Below the pieces are notes generated by a model. That model was given only the letters and a program-made list of their open reading frames with translations. It had not been told where the DNA came from and ran no database searches. Below are positions 5,956 to 13,635 of a stretch of DNA of 19,213 nt, piece after piece. This DNA comes from RGUW01 sp049421025 (GTDB lineage Bacteria; Cyanobacteriota; Cyanobacteriia; PCC-6307; Cyanobiaceae). The stretch covers positions 1-19,213 of the forward strand of contig JBMSMG010000029.1 of assembly GCA_049421025.1 (NCBI GenBank), read 5' to 3'. Position numbers and translations under genes: made by a program. How positions within the stretch are numbered: position 1 is the first letter of the stretch; the number at the start of each line of letters is the position of its first letter.

Positions 5956-6912
5956 TCAGTTCGCGGTCTCAGCGTAAGGGTGAATGGCCGTAGGAATCAC
6001 TTCACACAGCACTGGTCCCTGCAACGTTCTGACCAGCTGTTGCTCAACCGCCAGACGCAGCTCATCGATCTGCATCGCCGTCATGGCGCTGGTGGGGTTT
6101 ACATAGGCCACAGCCGTGACGGTGCGGCCCAGGCGAATCATCGATAGCTCGATCAGATCGCACTGCTGCTGCTTCAGCACAGGCGCAAGCGCCATGCAGC
6201 AGTCGCTGTGTGTTGCCGCAGCAATGGACTGGCTCGATCCTGCCGCCTCGGCCACGGCGCCCTTGAGAATGCCGATCGGTTCGCCCAGCAATGCCACACT
6301 GAGCCCCAGCACCAGCACAGCATCGGCAACCGGCACCACAGGGGCAAGCGCGGTGCCAAGCAGCCATGGTGAACCCAGCAGGGCAACGCCTGTGCCCGCT
6401 GAGATCAGCGCATCAAAGCGCGCCGAGATCGCCATGCCGCGCAGCATGTCGCTGTTGCGGCCGCTGCTGCTCCAGCTGCGCACAAACACGCGCCAAAGCC
6501 ACAGGTTCAGCAGCACCATGGCGCTGAAGTACCAGCCCAGCCCGTCGAGCCTGACGGGCGCAATGCTGCCGCCCTGCAGGTAGGTCACGATCTTGCCGGT
6601 GGCCGACACCAGTGCAAACGCGATGATGCCCAGCAGCACTAGGGTGCGGAACAGCACATAGAGCGGCTCCTGCCCCGACGCGCCAAAGGGGTAGGCGCGG
6701 CTGCGCGGCTGCAGGGCAGCGCGGTTGACCTGCCCGGCAATCACCGAGGCCCCGGCCATCACGGCGGTGTACAAGCCGTCCAGCAGCAGTGCATCAGAGC
6801 CAGAGCGCAAATAAAACACCAGAGCGCTGGCGGCGCCAATGGCATTGCCCAGCGTCCCCAGCTGCAGGGCTCTGGATTCGGTCGCTGGGTCCCCCAGCTG
6901 CGTCAGTCTCAA
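5956..6912 (-). CDS. Cation diffusion facilitator (CDF) family-like transporter
   Basis: This 318-residue protein looks like a CDF-family divalent metal transporter of the type grouped with predicted Co/Zn/Cd exporters. About five to six membrane segments are visible: residues ~18-36, ~45-60, ~88-112, ~127-145, ~165-182 and ~190-212. A C-terminal cytoplasmic domain of about 100 residues resembles the CDF regulatory domain (SMIRLGRTVTAVAYVNP). Candidate metal-site acids are Asp40 and Asp45 near TM2, Asp167 near TM5 and Asp197. The canonical His/Asp pair (HxxxD) of zinc-type CDFs in TM5 is not seen, so substrate or even transport activity is uncertain. The start must be the TTG 21 bases after the amidase stop: upstream in the same frame there is only that TGA and no ATG or GTG. 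Confidence 0.8.
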   Translation of the reverse strand: MRLTQLGDPATESRALQLGTLGNAIGAASALVFYLRSGSDALLLDGLYTAVMAGASVIAGQVNRAALQPRSRAYPFGASGQEPLYVLFRTLVLLGIIAFALVSATGKIVTYLQGGSIAPVRLDGLGWYFSAMVLLNLWLWRVFVRSWSSSGRNSDMLRGMAISARFDALISAGTGVALLGSPWLLGTALAPVVPVADAVLVLGLSVALLGEPIGILKGAVAEAAGSSQSIAAATHSDCCMALAPVLKQQQCDLIELSMIRLGRTVTAVAYVNPTSAMTAMQIDELRLAVEQQLVRTLQGPVLCEVIPTAIHPYAETAN

Positions 6913-6933
6913 ACCGCTTGCCTGCTCTGATGA

Positions 6934-8046
6934 TCAGTTTGCTGGTTTGCCAGGCAGAAAGGCGAACGGCTGGGCGGGTACCAACTGCCTGCTGACATCG
7001 CCGCTGTACGTGCGCCCGCCAGAAGCATCGAGACGCCGCACCGGTTGTCCGGCGTTCAGCTTGAGCTCATCCAGTTTGATCCAGAAGGCCGAGGGTGCAG
7101 TAGCCGAATCAAAGATCAGGATCCGTTCTTTCTGGTCGTAGGTGCTGCGCCATAGCGTTGAGGCGATGTTCGGTTGCTTGGGATCGCTCACGCCCAGGGG
7201 CACGCTCACTGAGCGCATCACACCCAGGACCGAGGCCATCGCCTGAAAGGCGAATGATTGGCCAGGCACCGCCGAGATCACATTGGCATCTTTGGTTGTA
7301 GGGATGGCCTTGACCAGATACGACGCGCGCGCAAAACGATCAGCTGCGCGGGTTGTACCGGGTAGAAACACACTGCCGCCGATCCCCTGCCAGTAGCTGT
7401 TAAGGGCGAGCTGCTTGTCATAGGTCGGTGAATTGGTCATCACCGTGTATTGCTTGCCGTGGTGAATGACGACTTTGCCGTCGACGTACTCAACGATCGC
7501 TGAATCGCCGCTGGGGTCCGAGATCGACAAATGTCCCTGTGCGCTCTCGCCATCAGGTAGAAGCGGCGCCACGATCCTGAAGGGCTCTTGGCGCAGTGCT
7601 TTGACCGCTTCGTTGACGCTGGCGTAGTTGTCGAGTACATACTGCGCCCACGCTGCAATGCTCAGGGTCGGCTTGCCCTGAGGTTTGCCGTAGTTCGATT
7701 CGGCCAGGTACAGGGTGTTGGCCACAAGGCCCTTTTCATTGATGCCATCAACAGTGCCGATGTTGTACATCGACACCACAAGGCTGCCGTACTTGGAGGT
7801 CCAGCGTTTCGTGCTGGGCCCGGTCGCTCCATCGCGGCTCATGCCGCGGGGCATGGCCCAGATGCTGGGGCTGTTGTCTTTGTGCCAATCCATGGAGCGC
7901 CCCGTGATCACCGTGTTCCCGCTGCCGCTGTACAGCACCCGGGTGCAGGCCTCAGCCACAGAGGCTCCAAGTAGGGATGCCGTGCCCAGGGCCAGTCCAA
8001 ACCCCGCTAGCAGCTGCAGTTGAAGGCGTGATGGGCGGAGGGCCAT
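6934..8046 (-). CDS. Exported linear amide C-N hydrolase (choloylglycine hydrolase / penicillin V acylase family, Ntn)
   Basis: The 370-residue protein is an N-terminal-nucleophile hydrolase of the choloylglycine hydrolase family, which cleaves linear amide bonds in bile salts, penicillin V or N-acyl-homoserine lactones. A signal peptide (basic RPSR, hydrophobic core LLAGFGLALGTASLLG) ends at VAEA just before Cys34, the expected nucleophile. Arg50 and Asp53 lie 16 and 19 residues after it, the same spacing as Cys2, Arg18 and Asp21 of bile salt hydrolase. Further family sites are the DGINEKGLVANTLYL block (Asn110), Asn205 in TNSPTYD and Arg237 in ADRFARA. Cleavage at Cys34 would expose the nucleophile directly. 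I chose the ATG rather than a GTG two codons earlier. It heads a likely operon with the CDF and COQ4-like genes and sits directly after the ftsH terminator. The real substrate is unknown. Confidence 0.9.
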   Translation of the reverse strand: MALRPSRLQLQLLAGFGLALGTASLLGASVAEACTRVLYSGSGNTVITGRSMDWHKDNSPSIWAMPRGMSRDGATGPSTKRWTSKYGSLVVSMYNIGTVDGINEKGLVANTLYLAESNYGKPQGKPTLSIAAWAQYVLDNYASVNEAVKALRQEPFRIVAPLLPDGESAQGHLSISDPSGDSAIVEYVDGKVVIHHGKQYTVMTNSPTYDKQLALNSYWQGIGGSVFLPGTTRAADRFARASYLVKAIPTTKDANVISAVPGQSFAFQAMASVLGVMRSVSVPLGVSDPKQPNIASTLWRSTYDQKERILIFDSATAPSAFWIKLDELKLNAGQPVRRLDASGGRTYSGDVSRQLVPAQPFAFLPGKPAN

Positions 8047-8050
8047 GGAC

Positions 8051-8097
8051 ACAAAAAAGGTTGTCTGATCCTCTGTTAGCAGGGATCAAGACAACCT
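8051..8097 (-). terminator. Rho-independent terminator of ftsH
   Basis: Reading on the minus strand, AGGTTGTCT pairs with AGACAACCT (9 bp), then after a single bulged base five more pairs close an 11-base loop. The stem runs into a run of six T residues. It begins 29 bases after the ftsH stop codon. The T-run ends only about seven bases before the start codon of the next gene. Confidence 0.88.
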
Positions 8098-8126
8098 GTG
8101 CTGACTGTTTTGTGGCCTGTTGTAGA

Positions 8127-10076
8127 TCAGCCGCTGACCACCTCAGCTGTGGTTTCGCTGAGCAGGGGCGAGAAGCGCTCCTTTTCGGGAATGGCGGTGT
8201 ACTCGGCGACGACGGCACGAAATTCATCGCCATCGAGGCTTTCCTTCTCGATCAGCACCTCGACAACCCGGTCCATACAGGCGCGGTGCTCCGCGACAAG
8301 CTCAACCGTGTCTCTGTAGCAGCTCTCGACAATGGCACGCACCGCCTCGTCGACCTTGGTGGCCATGGCATCGGAGCCATCGCTGCGGGTCATCAGATCG
8401 CGGCCCAGGAACACCTCCTGGTTGCCGGCCTCCAGCGAGAACTGGCCGATGCCGCTCATGCCGAAACGGGTGACCATCTGACGGGCGATCGAGGCGACCT
8501 GTTGAATGTCGCCGCCGGCACCGGTGGTGACTTCTTCATGGCCAAAAACCACCTCTTCGGCAGCGCGACCGCCCAGGGCGCCCATGATGCGGGCACGTAG
8601 CTGGGCGCGGCTGACCAGCATCTGCTCTTCATCGGGTGAGAACCAGGTCAGACCCTGGGCCTGACCGCGGGGGATCAGGGTGACCTTTTGCACAGGGTCG
8701 TGGGCTTTCACCAGGGTGCCCACCAGTGCATGGCCCACCTCGTGGTACGCGATCAGTCGCTTGCTGCGGCCATCGGTCAGGGGCTTGCCTTCCATACCGG
8801 CAATGACGCGATCGACGGCGTCATCGATCTCGGCCAGGCTGGTGGCATCCTTGCGGCGGCGGGCCGTCAGGATCGCCGCCTCGTTGAGCAGGTTGGCCAG
8901 ATCGGCCCCAGAGAAACCAGGTGTGCGGCGGGCAATCGCCTCAAGGCTGACGTCGTCGGCCAGTTTTTTGTTGCGGCTGTGCACCTTGAGGATCGAGAGA
9001 CGACCCTTGATGTCGGGCACATCGACCTGCACCTGACGGTCGAAGCGGCCCGGACGCATTAGGGCTGAATCGAGCACATCAGCCCGGTTGGTGGCGGCGA
9101 TGATGATGATGCCGCTGTTGCCCTCAAAGCCGTCCATCTCGGTGAGCAGCTGGTTGAGGGTCTGTTCGCGCTCGTCGTTGCCGCCGCCGATGCCGGCACC
9201 GCGCTGGCGGCCAACGGCGTCGATCTCGTCAATGAAGATCAGGCAAGGGCTGTTTTCTTTGGCGCGCTTAAACAGGTCGCGAACGCGGCTGGCGCCCACG
9301 CCCACAAACATTTCAACGAACTCAGAACCTGACAGCGAGAAAAAGGGGACACCGGCTTCACCGGCAATCGCTTTGGCGAGCAGGGTCTTGCCGGTGCCAG
9401 GAGGACCGACCAAAAGCACACCTTTTGGAATCTTGGCGCCGATCGAGGTGAAGCGCTCGGGGGTCTTGAGGAAGGTCACAACCTCTTCGAGGTCTTGCTT
9501 GGCCTCATCAACGCCAGCCACGTCGTCAAATTTGACGCCGGTTTCGGCTTCCATCAAAAAGCGAGCCTTGGTCTTGCCGAACTGCATGGCTTGGCCAGGA
9601 CCGCCGGGCATGCCATTGCCGCGCCGGGCCAGAAACACCAGCGAGCCGATCAGCAGCAGCGGAAACAGCAGATTGCCCAGAATGCCCAGCACCGGCGGTG
9701 CCTGCTTGGGCGGGTGAATGTCAAAGCTGATGCCCTGATCCTTGAGCTTGTTGACCAGCTCTGGAGCCACGCCCGGCAGGTCGACCCGCAGGCGCTGCAC
9801 GCGGTTGTCAAGATCAGGATCCACCGCTTCGATCACCGCTGTGCGGCCGCCATCAAAGATGTCAACCGCCGTCACCCGGCCCGCATCGACATAGTCAAGG
9901 AAGCGGCCGTAGCTCATGCGGGCGACAGCTGCATTGCGCGGCGCCACGGTCGGACCTGCGCTGCCGCTGCGGCCCAGTCGGGTGAGGTTGCCGCTGCCCA
10001 ACACTTGCCAGACCAGGAAACCAGCCACTGCGAGAGGGAGCAGCCACAGGGCTATGACACGCCAGCGCTGATTCAT
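8127..10076 (-). CDS. ftsH: ATP-dependent zinc metalloprotease FtsH (thylakoid FtsH2 type)
   Basis: FtsH is a membrane-bound hexameric AAA+ protease that extracts and degrades membrane proteins. In cyanobacteria the FtsH2/FtsH3 complex removes damaged D1 from photosystem II. The 649 residues show two membrane helices (about 8-26 and 129-150) flanking a lumenal domain with MSYGRFLDYVDAGRVTAVD. Then come Walker A GPPGTGKT (224-231), Walker B IFIDE (280-284), arginine fingers in the RPGRF block (Arg341, Arg344), zinc site HEVGH (445-449) and the third ligand Asp523 in GAGGDIQQ. The N-terminus (RMSYGRFLDYVDAGR, NMPGGPGQAM-like loop) matches my memory of Synechocystis FtsH2. All catalytic residues are intact. 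It is preceded by a good Shine-Dalgarno site and closed by a strong terminator. Confidence 0.97.
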   Translation of the reverse strand: MNQRWRVIALWLLPLAVAGFLVWQVLGSGNLTRLGRSGSAGPTVAPRNAAVARMSYGRFLDYVDAGRVTAVDIFDGGRTAVIEAVDPDLDNRVQRLRVDLPGVAPELVNKLKDQGISFDIHPPKQAPPVLGILGNLLFPLLLIGSLVFLARRGNGMPGGPGQAMQFGKTKARFLMEAETGVKFDDVAGVDEAKQDLEEVVTFLKTPERFTSIGAKIPKGVLLVGPPGTGKTLLAKAIAGEAGVPFFSLSGSEFVEMFVGVGASRVRDLFKRAKENSPCLIFIDEIDAVGRQRGAGIGGGNDEREQTLNQLLTEMDGFEGNSGIIIIAATNRADVLDSALMRPGRFDRQVQVDVPDIKGRLSILKVHSRNKKLADDVSLEAIARRTPGFSGADLANLLNEAAILTARRRKDATSLAEIDDAVDRVIAGMEGKPLTDGRSKRLIAYHEVGHALVGTLVKAHDPVQKVTLIPRGQAQGLTWFSPDEEQMLVSRAQLRARIMGALGGRAAEEVVFGHEEVTTGAGGDIQQVASIARQMVTRFGMSGIGQFSLEAGNQEVFLGRDLMTRSDGSDAMATKVDEAVRAIVESCYRDTVELVAEHRACMDRVVEVLIEKESLDGDEFRAVVAEYTAIPEKERFSPLLSETTAEVVSG

Positions 10077-10083
10077 CGCAGGG

Positions 10084-10089
10084 TCACCT
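10084..10089 (-). promoter_or_regulatory. Shine-Dalgarno site of ftsH (AGGTGA)
   Basis: AGGTGA, matching part of the GGAGGTGAT complement of the 16S tail, ends seven bases before the ftsH ATG. It is one of the few clear ribosome sites in this window and supports that start. Confidence 0.6.
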
Positions 10090-10142
10090 GAGCAATTTTG
10101 AACAAGTGTAACGGGAGCCTCAGGATGCCGTGCCCACAGGGT

Positions 10143-10421
10143 TCAGGCGGCTTCTGTGCTGCTGCCAAGGCGCACACCAAAGGGTGCCGGCGCCTCGTTG
10201 GGATCTTCGATCAACAGGTCAGCAACCGGGATGGTTTCCACCAGCTCGGCCCCGCCAAGGCCATGGGTCCAGATCTCCAGTTCGCTTTGATCAGGGCACT
10301 GGAAGCTGAGCAGCTCAAACGGGAAGACCACCCGCTCCATAAAAAATTGATCAGGCCCCAGGCAGCGGGCAATCACCATCCGATCGCTGGAGTTGCGGTA
10401 ACCACACGACACGAGTTCCAC
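10143..10421 (-). CDS. DUF1830 family protein (cyanobacterial, unknown function)
   Basis: The protein has the DUF1830 pattern CGYRNSSDRMVIARC followed by FFMERVVFPFELLSF, CPDQSELEIWTH and GLGGAELVE. These small proteins are found mainly in cyanobacteria, and I know of no function. I chose the GTG that gives VELVSCGYRN (92 residues), because the family domain starts there. The open frame continues upstream to a TTG overlapping the permease stop (142 residues), but that extra part has AT-rich third positions (about 43% GC3) and low-complexity basic residues, so it looks untranslated. The gene sits between a permease gene and ftsH on the same strand, 66 bases before ftsH. Confidence 0.82.
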   Translation of the reverse strand: MELVSCGYRNSSDRMVIARCLGPDQFFMERVVFPFELLSFQCPDQSELEIWTHGLGGAELVETIPVADLLIEDPNEAPAPFGVRLGSSTEAA

Positions 10422-10567
10422 GCCCAGAGGCCAATCAGCGCAACCACTAAGCCATCGATGTGGTCTTTGCTTTGGTGACGATCGCGACGGTTTGACGTCT
10501 TTAAGCTTTTTTTCAGCATTGAAGAGGCGCCGTCGCTGCGTGGCGGCCGCAAGGCGCGGCAGGGTTG

Positions 10568-11830
10568 TCAAAGGCTGCGCAGGGCCACGATCGGATCGAG
10601 CTGCGAGGCTCGTCTGGCCGGCACCACGCCGAAAAACAGTCCGATCGAGCCTGACAGCATCACCGTCAGCAGCACCGTGCCGGCTCCAACTGCGGCGGGC
10701 AGTGGTGTGACCAGGGCCACGACACTGACAGCGCCGATGCCAAGCGCGCTGCCGATCGCTCCGCCCAGGCTGCTGAGCACCAGCGACTCGATCAAAAACT
10801 GCAGCAGCACATCGTTGCTGCGGGCTCCCAGCGCTTTGCGCAGCCCGATCTCACTGGTGCGCTCACTGACCGACACCAGCATGATGTTCATGATGCCGAT
10901 GCCGCCGACCAGCAGCGAGATGGCGCCGATGGCGGCCAGCATCAGGGTCAGACCACCAGTGATGGTGCTGACGATCGCCAGCGCATCTTTTTGAGAGCGC
11001 ACCGCAAAGTCGTCCTCGCGCAGGATGCGGTGCCGCTGCCGCAGCAGGTTCGTGATCTGAAAGCCTGCTGCCCCCATGCTGGCTTCATCGCGTGCCTCGA
11101 CACTGATGAAATTGAGGCTGATGCCATAGGTGGGATCACGCCCCGATAGGCGGCTCACCATTGTGGTAAGCGGCACGTAGGCGTTTTCATCCTGGTTTTG
11201 GCCGAAGACGGCCCCTTTGGGGGCCAGCACACCGATCACTGCAAAGCTCTGGTCGCGGATGCGCAGGTTGCGGCCGATCGCCGAACGGCCCGGAAACATT
11301 TTGGTGGCCAGATCGGGCCCCACCACCGTCACATTTCTGGCCGAGCGCAGATCGTCGGTGCTGAAGAAGCGTCCTGCCTCCACATCAAACTGACGCACCG
11401 GCAGAAATTCGGGCGTCACACCCGAAATCGACGCCGTGGCACTGATGCCACCTGACTGCACGACCTCACTGAGGGTGATCTGGGGGGCGACCCGTTTGAC
11501 GCTGGGGACCTGCTCGGCGATCGCTTCAGCGTCTTCGAGCACCAGGCTCTTGGGAAAATCAATGCCCTGGCGGCGCGTGTCGTTGTTGCCAGGCACCACA
11601 AACAGCACATTGGCGCCGAGGTTGCTGAGCTGACCCTCGGCCAGATTCTGGGCACCGCGGCCAACGCCGACCAGCGTGATCACCGAGGCATTACCAATGA
11701 CGATGCCCAGCATTGTCAAGGCGCTGCGCAACCGGTTGGCCCGCAGGGTGTTGAGCGCCATGCCGATGGTCTCGGCAACCGGCAGGGTCGACGCCCCCAG
11801 GCTGAATCGTGAGTTCAGCGGTAAGCGCAT
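10568..11830 (-). CDS. MacB/FtsX-type ABC transporter permease
   Basis: This 420-residue protein is a MacB-like permease, the membrane half of an ABC system that exports lipoproteins, peptides or antibiotics or transmits mechanical force across the membrane. It has one N-terminal helix (about 37-57, SALTMLGIVIGNASVITLVGVG), a large extracytoplasmic MacB_PCD domain with GQLSNLGANVLFVVPGN, and three C-terminal helices from about residue 290. The last part contains GGIGIMNIMLVSVSERTSEIGLRKALGA, the FtsX-domain hallmark (here shown up to its coupling region). It ends with PARRASQLDPIVALR, a standard finish for the family. No ATPase gene is in the window. It starts 23 bases after pyk on the same strand and is probably co-transcribed. 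The substrate is unknown. Confidence 0.92.
   Translation of the reverse strand: MRLPLNSRFSLGASTLPVAETIGMALNTLRANRLRSALTMLGIVIGNASVITLVGVGRGAQNLAEGQLSNLGANVLFVVPGNNDTRRQGIDFPKSLVLEDAEAIAEQVPSVKRVAPQITLSEVVQSGGISATASISGVTPEFLPVRQFDVEAGRFFSTDDLRSARNVTVVGPDLATKMFPGRSAIGRNLRIRDQSFAVIGVLAPKGAVFGQNQDENAYVPLTTMVSRLSGRDPTYGISLNFISVEARDEASMGAAGFQITNLLRQRHRILREDDFAVRSQKDALAIVSTITGGLTLMLAAIGAISLLVGGIGIMNIMLVSVSERTSEIGLRKALGARSNDVLLQFLIESLVLSSLGGAIGSALGIGAVSVVALVTPLPAAVGAGTVLLTVMLSGSIGLFFGVVPARRASQLDPIVALRSL
11517..11524. repeat. HIP1 octamer GCGATCGC
   Basis: One of four copies of the cyanobacterial highly iterated palindrome found by eye, inside the permease gene. The others are at 15970-15977 and 16175-16182 (ilvA) and 17298-17305 (dxs). 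Confidence 0.8.
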
Positions 11831-11853
11831 GGCTTGCAGCAGAGCAGCAGAAC

Positions 11854-13635
11854 CTAACGAATGCCCTGGGCTTCGGGGTTGTGGCTGCGCGCACCGCGAT
11901 GCACGACACCGGCCTGCAGGTCGAGGGTCACGATTTCACCCTGGCAGAGATGGCGCATGGCGTCGGCCACACCCACGATGGCGGGGATGCCGCTGCTGGC
12001 AGCCAGCTGTGCGGCTTCACTGGTGGCCCCACCGTTTTCGGTGATCAACGCCTTGGCCCGTTTGAGCGCTTCTCCATAACCGGCGCCGCCATCGCGCAGC
12101 ACGATGATCTCGCCGCTTTGAAACGCCTCAGCCTGGAGCTGCGAATCCACCAGTCGCACCCGCCCGCTGATCGAACCGCTACCGATGCCCTGGCCTGCCG
12201 GCAGGGTTGCGGTGACAACACCGACTTTGATGAAGTCAGTGGATCCGCTCACGCCGGCCAGGGTGCCTGCGGTCTGCACCACCAGATCCCCATCACTGAG
12301 ATAGCCCTGCTGACGTGCCATCGCCATGGCCAGGCTGAAGGTGCTGGTTGAGGAGGCCTGCTCGCGCACCAGCAGGGGGTTCACCCCCCAGATCAGTTGC
12401 AGACGGCGCGCCACCAGCTCATCGCTAGTGATCGCCAGGATCGGTGTGCTCGGCCTGAACTTGCTCACATTGCGAGCGGTGGAACCGCTTTTGGTGAGCG
12501 GCAGGATCGCGGCCGCGTTCATGTTGCGGGCGATGTTGCTGACGGCCTGACAGATCGCATTGGGGATCGTGGTTGCCATGTGGCTGTCGAGCACCCGCTG
12601 GGGGTAGTCGCGCTCGATGCGCCGCGCGATCGTGGCCATCGTCGCAACGGCCTCAACCGGGTAGTCGCCGACGGCGCTTTCGTTGGAGAGCATCACCGCA
12701 TCGGTGCCATCGAGGATGGCGTTGGCCACATCGCTCACCTCGGCGCGGGTGGGCCTGGGGCAGCTCACCATCGAATCGAGCATCTGGGTGGCGGTGATCA
12801 CCGGAATGCCGAGGCTGTTGGCCTTGCGAATCAGCTCCTTCTGCAGCAGCGGCACCTCTTCGGCCGGCATTTCGACGCCCAGGTCACCCCGCGCCACCAT
12901 GACGCCGTCGCAGAGGGGCAGGATTGAATCGATCTGATCGATCGCCTCGAATTTTTCAATCTTGGCCACCACGGGCGTCTGATGCCCATGGCTGCGGATC
13001 AGCTCGCGAATCTCGAGCATGTCCGAGGGGTTGCGCACAAAACTCAGGGCCACCCAATCGACGCCCTGGGCCAGGCCAAAGGCCAGGTCCTCGCGGTCCT
13101 TGTCTGTCAGCGCGCGGATCGAGAGCTGCACATCAGGGAAATTGACCCCCTTGTTGTTGCTCAGGACCCCACCGACGGTCACGGTGCAGTGCAGGGTTTG
13201 CTGCGCTTGATCGACGCTCTCGACGCGCATTTCAACGCGACCATCGTCGAGCAGGATGCGGCTGCCACTACTCACCTCATCGGCCAGGCGCTCGTAGGTG
13301 ACAGTGGCGATCTCCTGATTGCAGCTGACCTCTCTGGAGGTCAGGCTGAAGCGGTCACCGCTGGCCAGGGTGATCGGCCCGCCGGCAAAGCGGCCCAGGC
13401 GAATCTTGGGTCCTTGCAGGTCCTGCAAGATGCCGGCGTATACGCCCATCTCGGCAGACACCTGGCGGATCGTGGCGATGCGCGCCGCATGCTCGCTGTG
13501 ATCGCCGTGGGAGAAGTTCAGCCGAAAGGTGGTGGCGCCGGCTTCGATCAGCTGGCGGAGCCGCTCGGGTGATTCGGTAGCGGGGCCGATGGTGGCCACG
13601 ATCTTGGTGCGACGCATGAGATCGGGCCTGGCCAT
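11854..13635 (-). CDS. pyk: Pyruvate kinase with C-terminal PEP-utiliser-like domain
   Basis: Pyruvate kinase converts phosphoenolpyruvate and ADP to pyruvate and ATP. The 593-residue protein shows RRTKIVATIGPA, FRLNFSHGDH (Arg38), the B domain at about 83-180, and the active-site segment VVAKIEKFEA (Lys225, Glu227). MVARGDLGVEMP (Asp251) and TATQMLDSM follow. The effector-type C domain comes next, then about 90 further residues from GSGSISGRV onward that resemble the swivelling phosphohistidine domain of PEP utilisers, as also found in Bacillus pyruvate kinases. The site that would hold the phospho-His reads GGATSEAAQ, with Glu540 in that place. I chose the ATG giving MARPDLMRRTK; the frame extends 16 codons further upstream into the mazG leader. 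It is the first gene of a long minus-strand run. Confidence 0.96.
   Translation of the reverse strand: MARPDLMRRTKIVATIGPATESPERLRQLIEAGATTFRLNFSHGDHSEHAARIATIRQVSAEMGVYAGILQDLQGPKIRLGRFAGGPITLASGDRFSLTSREVSCNQEIATVTYERLADEVSSGSRILLDDGRVEMRVESVDQAQQTLHCTVTVGGVLSNNKGVNFPDVQLSIRALTDKDREDLAFGLAQGVDWVALSFVRNPSDMLEIRELIRSHGHQTPVVAKIEKFEAIDQIDSILPLCDGVMVARGDLGVEMPAEEVPLLQKELIRKANSLGIPVITATQMLDSMVSCPRPTRAEVSDVANAILDGTDAVMLSNESAVGDYPVEAVATMATIARRIERDYPQRVLDSHMATTIPNAICQAVSNIARNMNAAAILPLTKSGSTARNVSKFRPSTPILAITSDELVARRLQLIWGVNPLLVREQASSTSTFSLAMAMARQQGYLSDGDLVVQTAGTLAGVSGSTDFIKVGVVTATLPAGQGIGSGSISGRVRLVDSQLQAEAFQSGEIIVLRDGGAGYGEALKRAKALITENGGATSEAAQLAASSGIPAIVGVADAMRHLCQGEIVTLDLQAGVVHRGARSHNPEAQGIR

Noticed and set aside
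8051..8097. Considered as a riboswitch for the amidase operon
   Set aside because: The simple stem plus T-run fits the ftsH terminator, and no complex fold or known riboswitch core is seen.
9088..9717. Long plus-strand open frame antisense to ftsH
   Set aside because: Mirror of strong codon bias in ftsH; no protein-like features.
10566..10571. TTGACA on the minus strand at the permease stop, a perfect -35 hexamer
   Set aside because: No -10 hexamer at 16-18 bases; the following positions are GC-rich.
12397..12927. Plus-strand open frame antisense to pyk, rich in His, Gly and Asp
   Set aside because: Composition is that of an antisense shadow of a GC-rich gene; pyk is unquestionable here.
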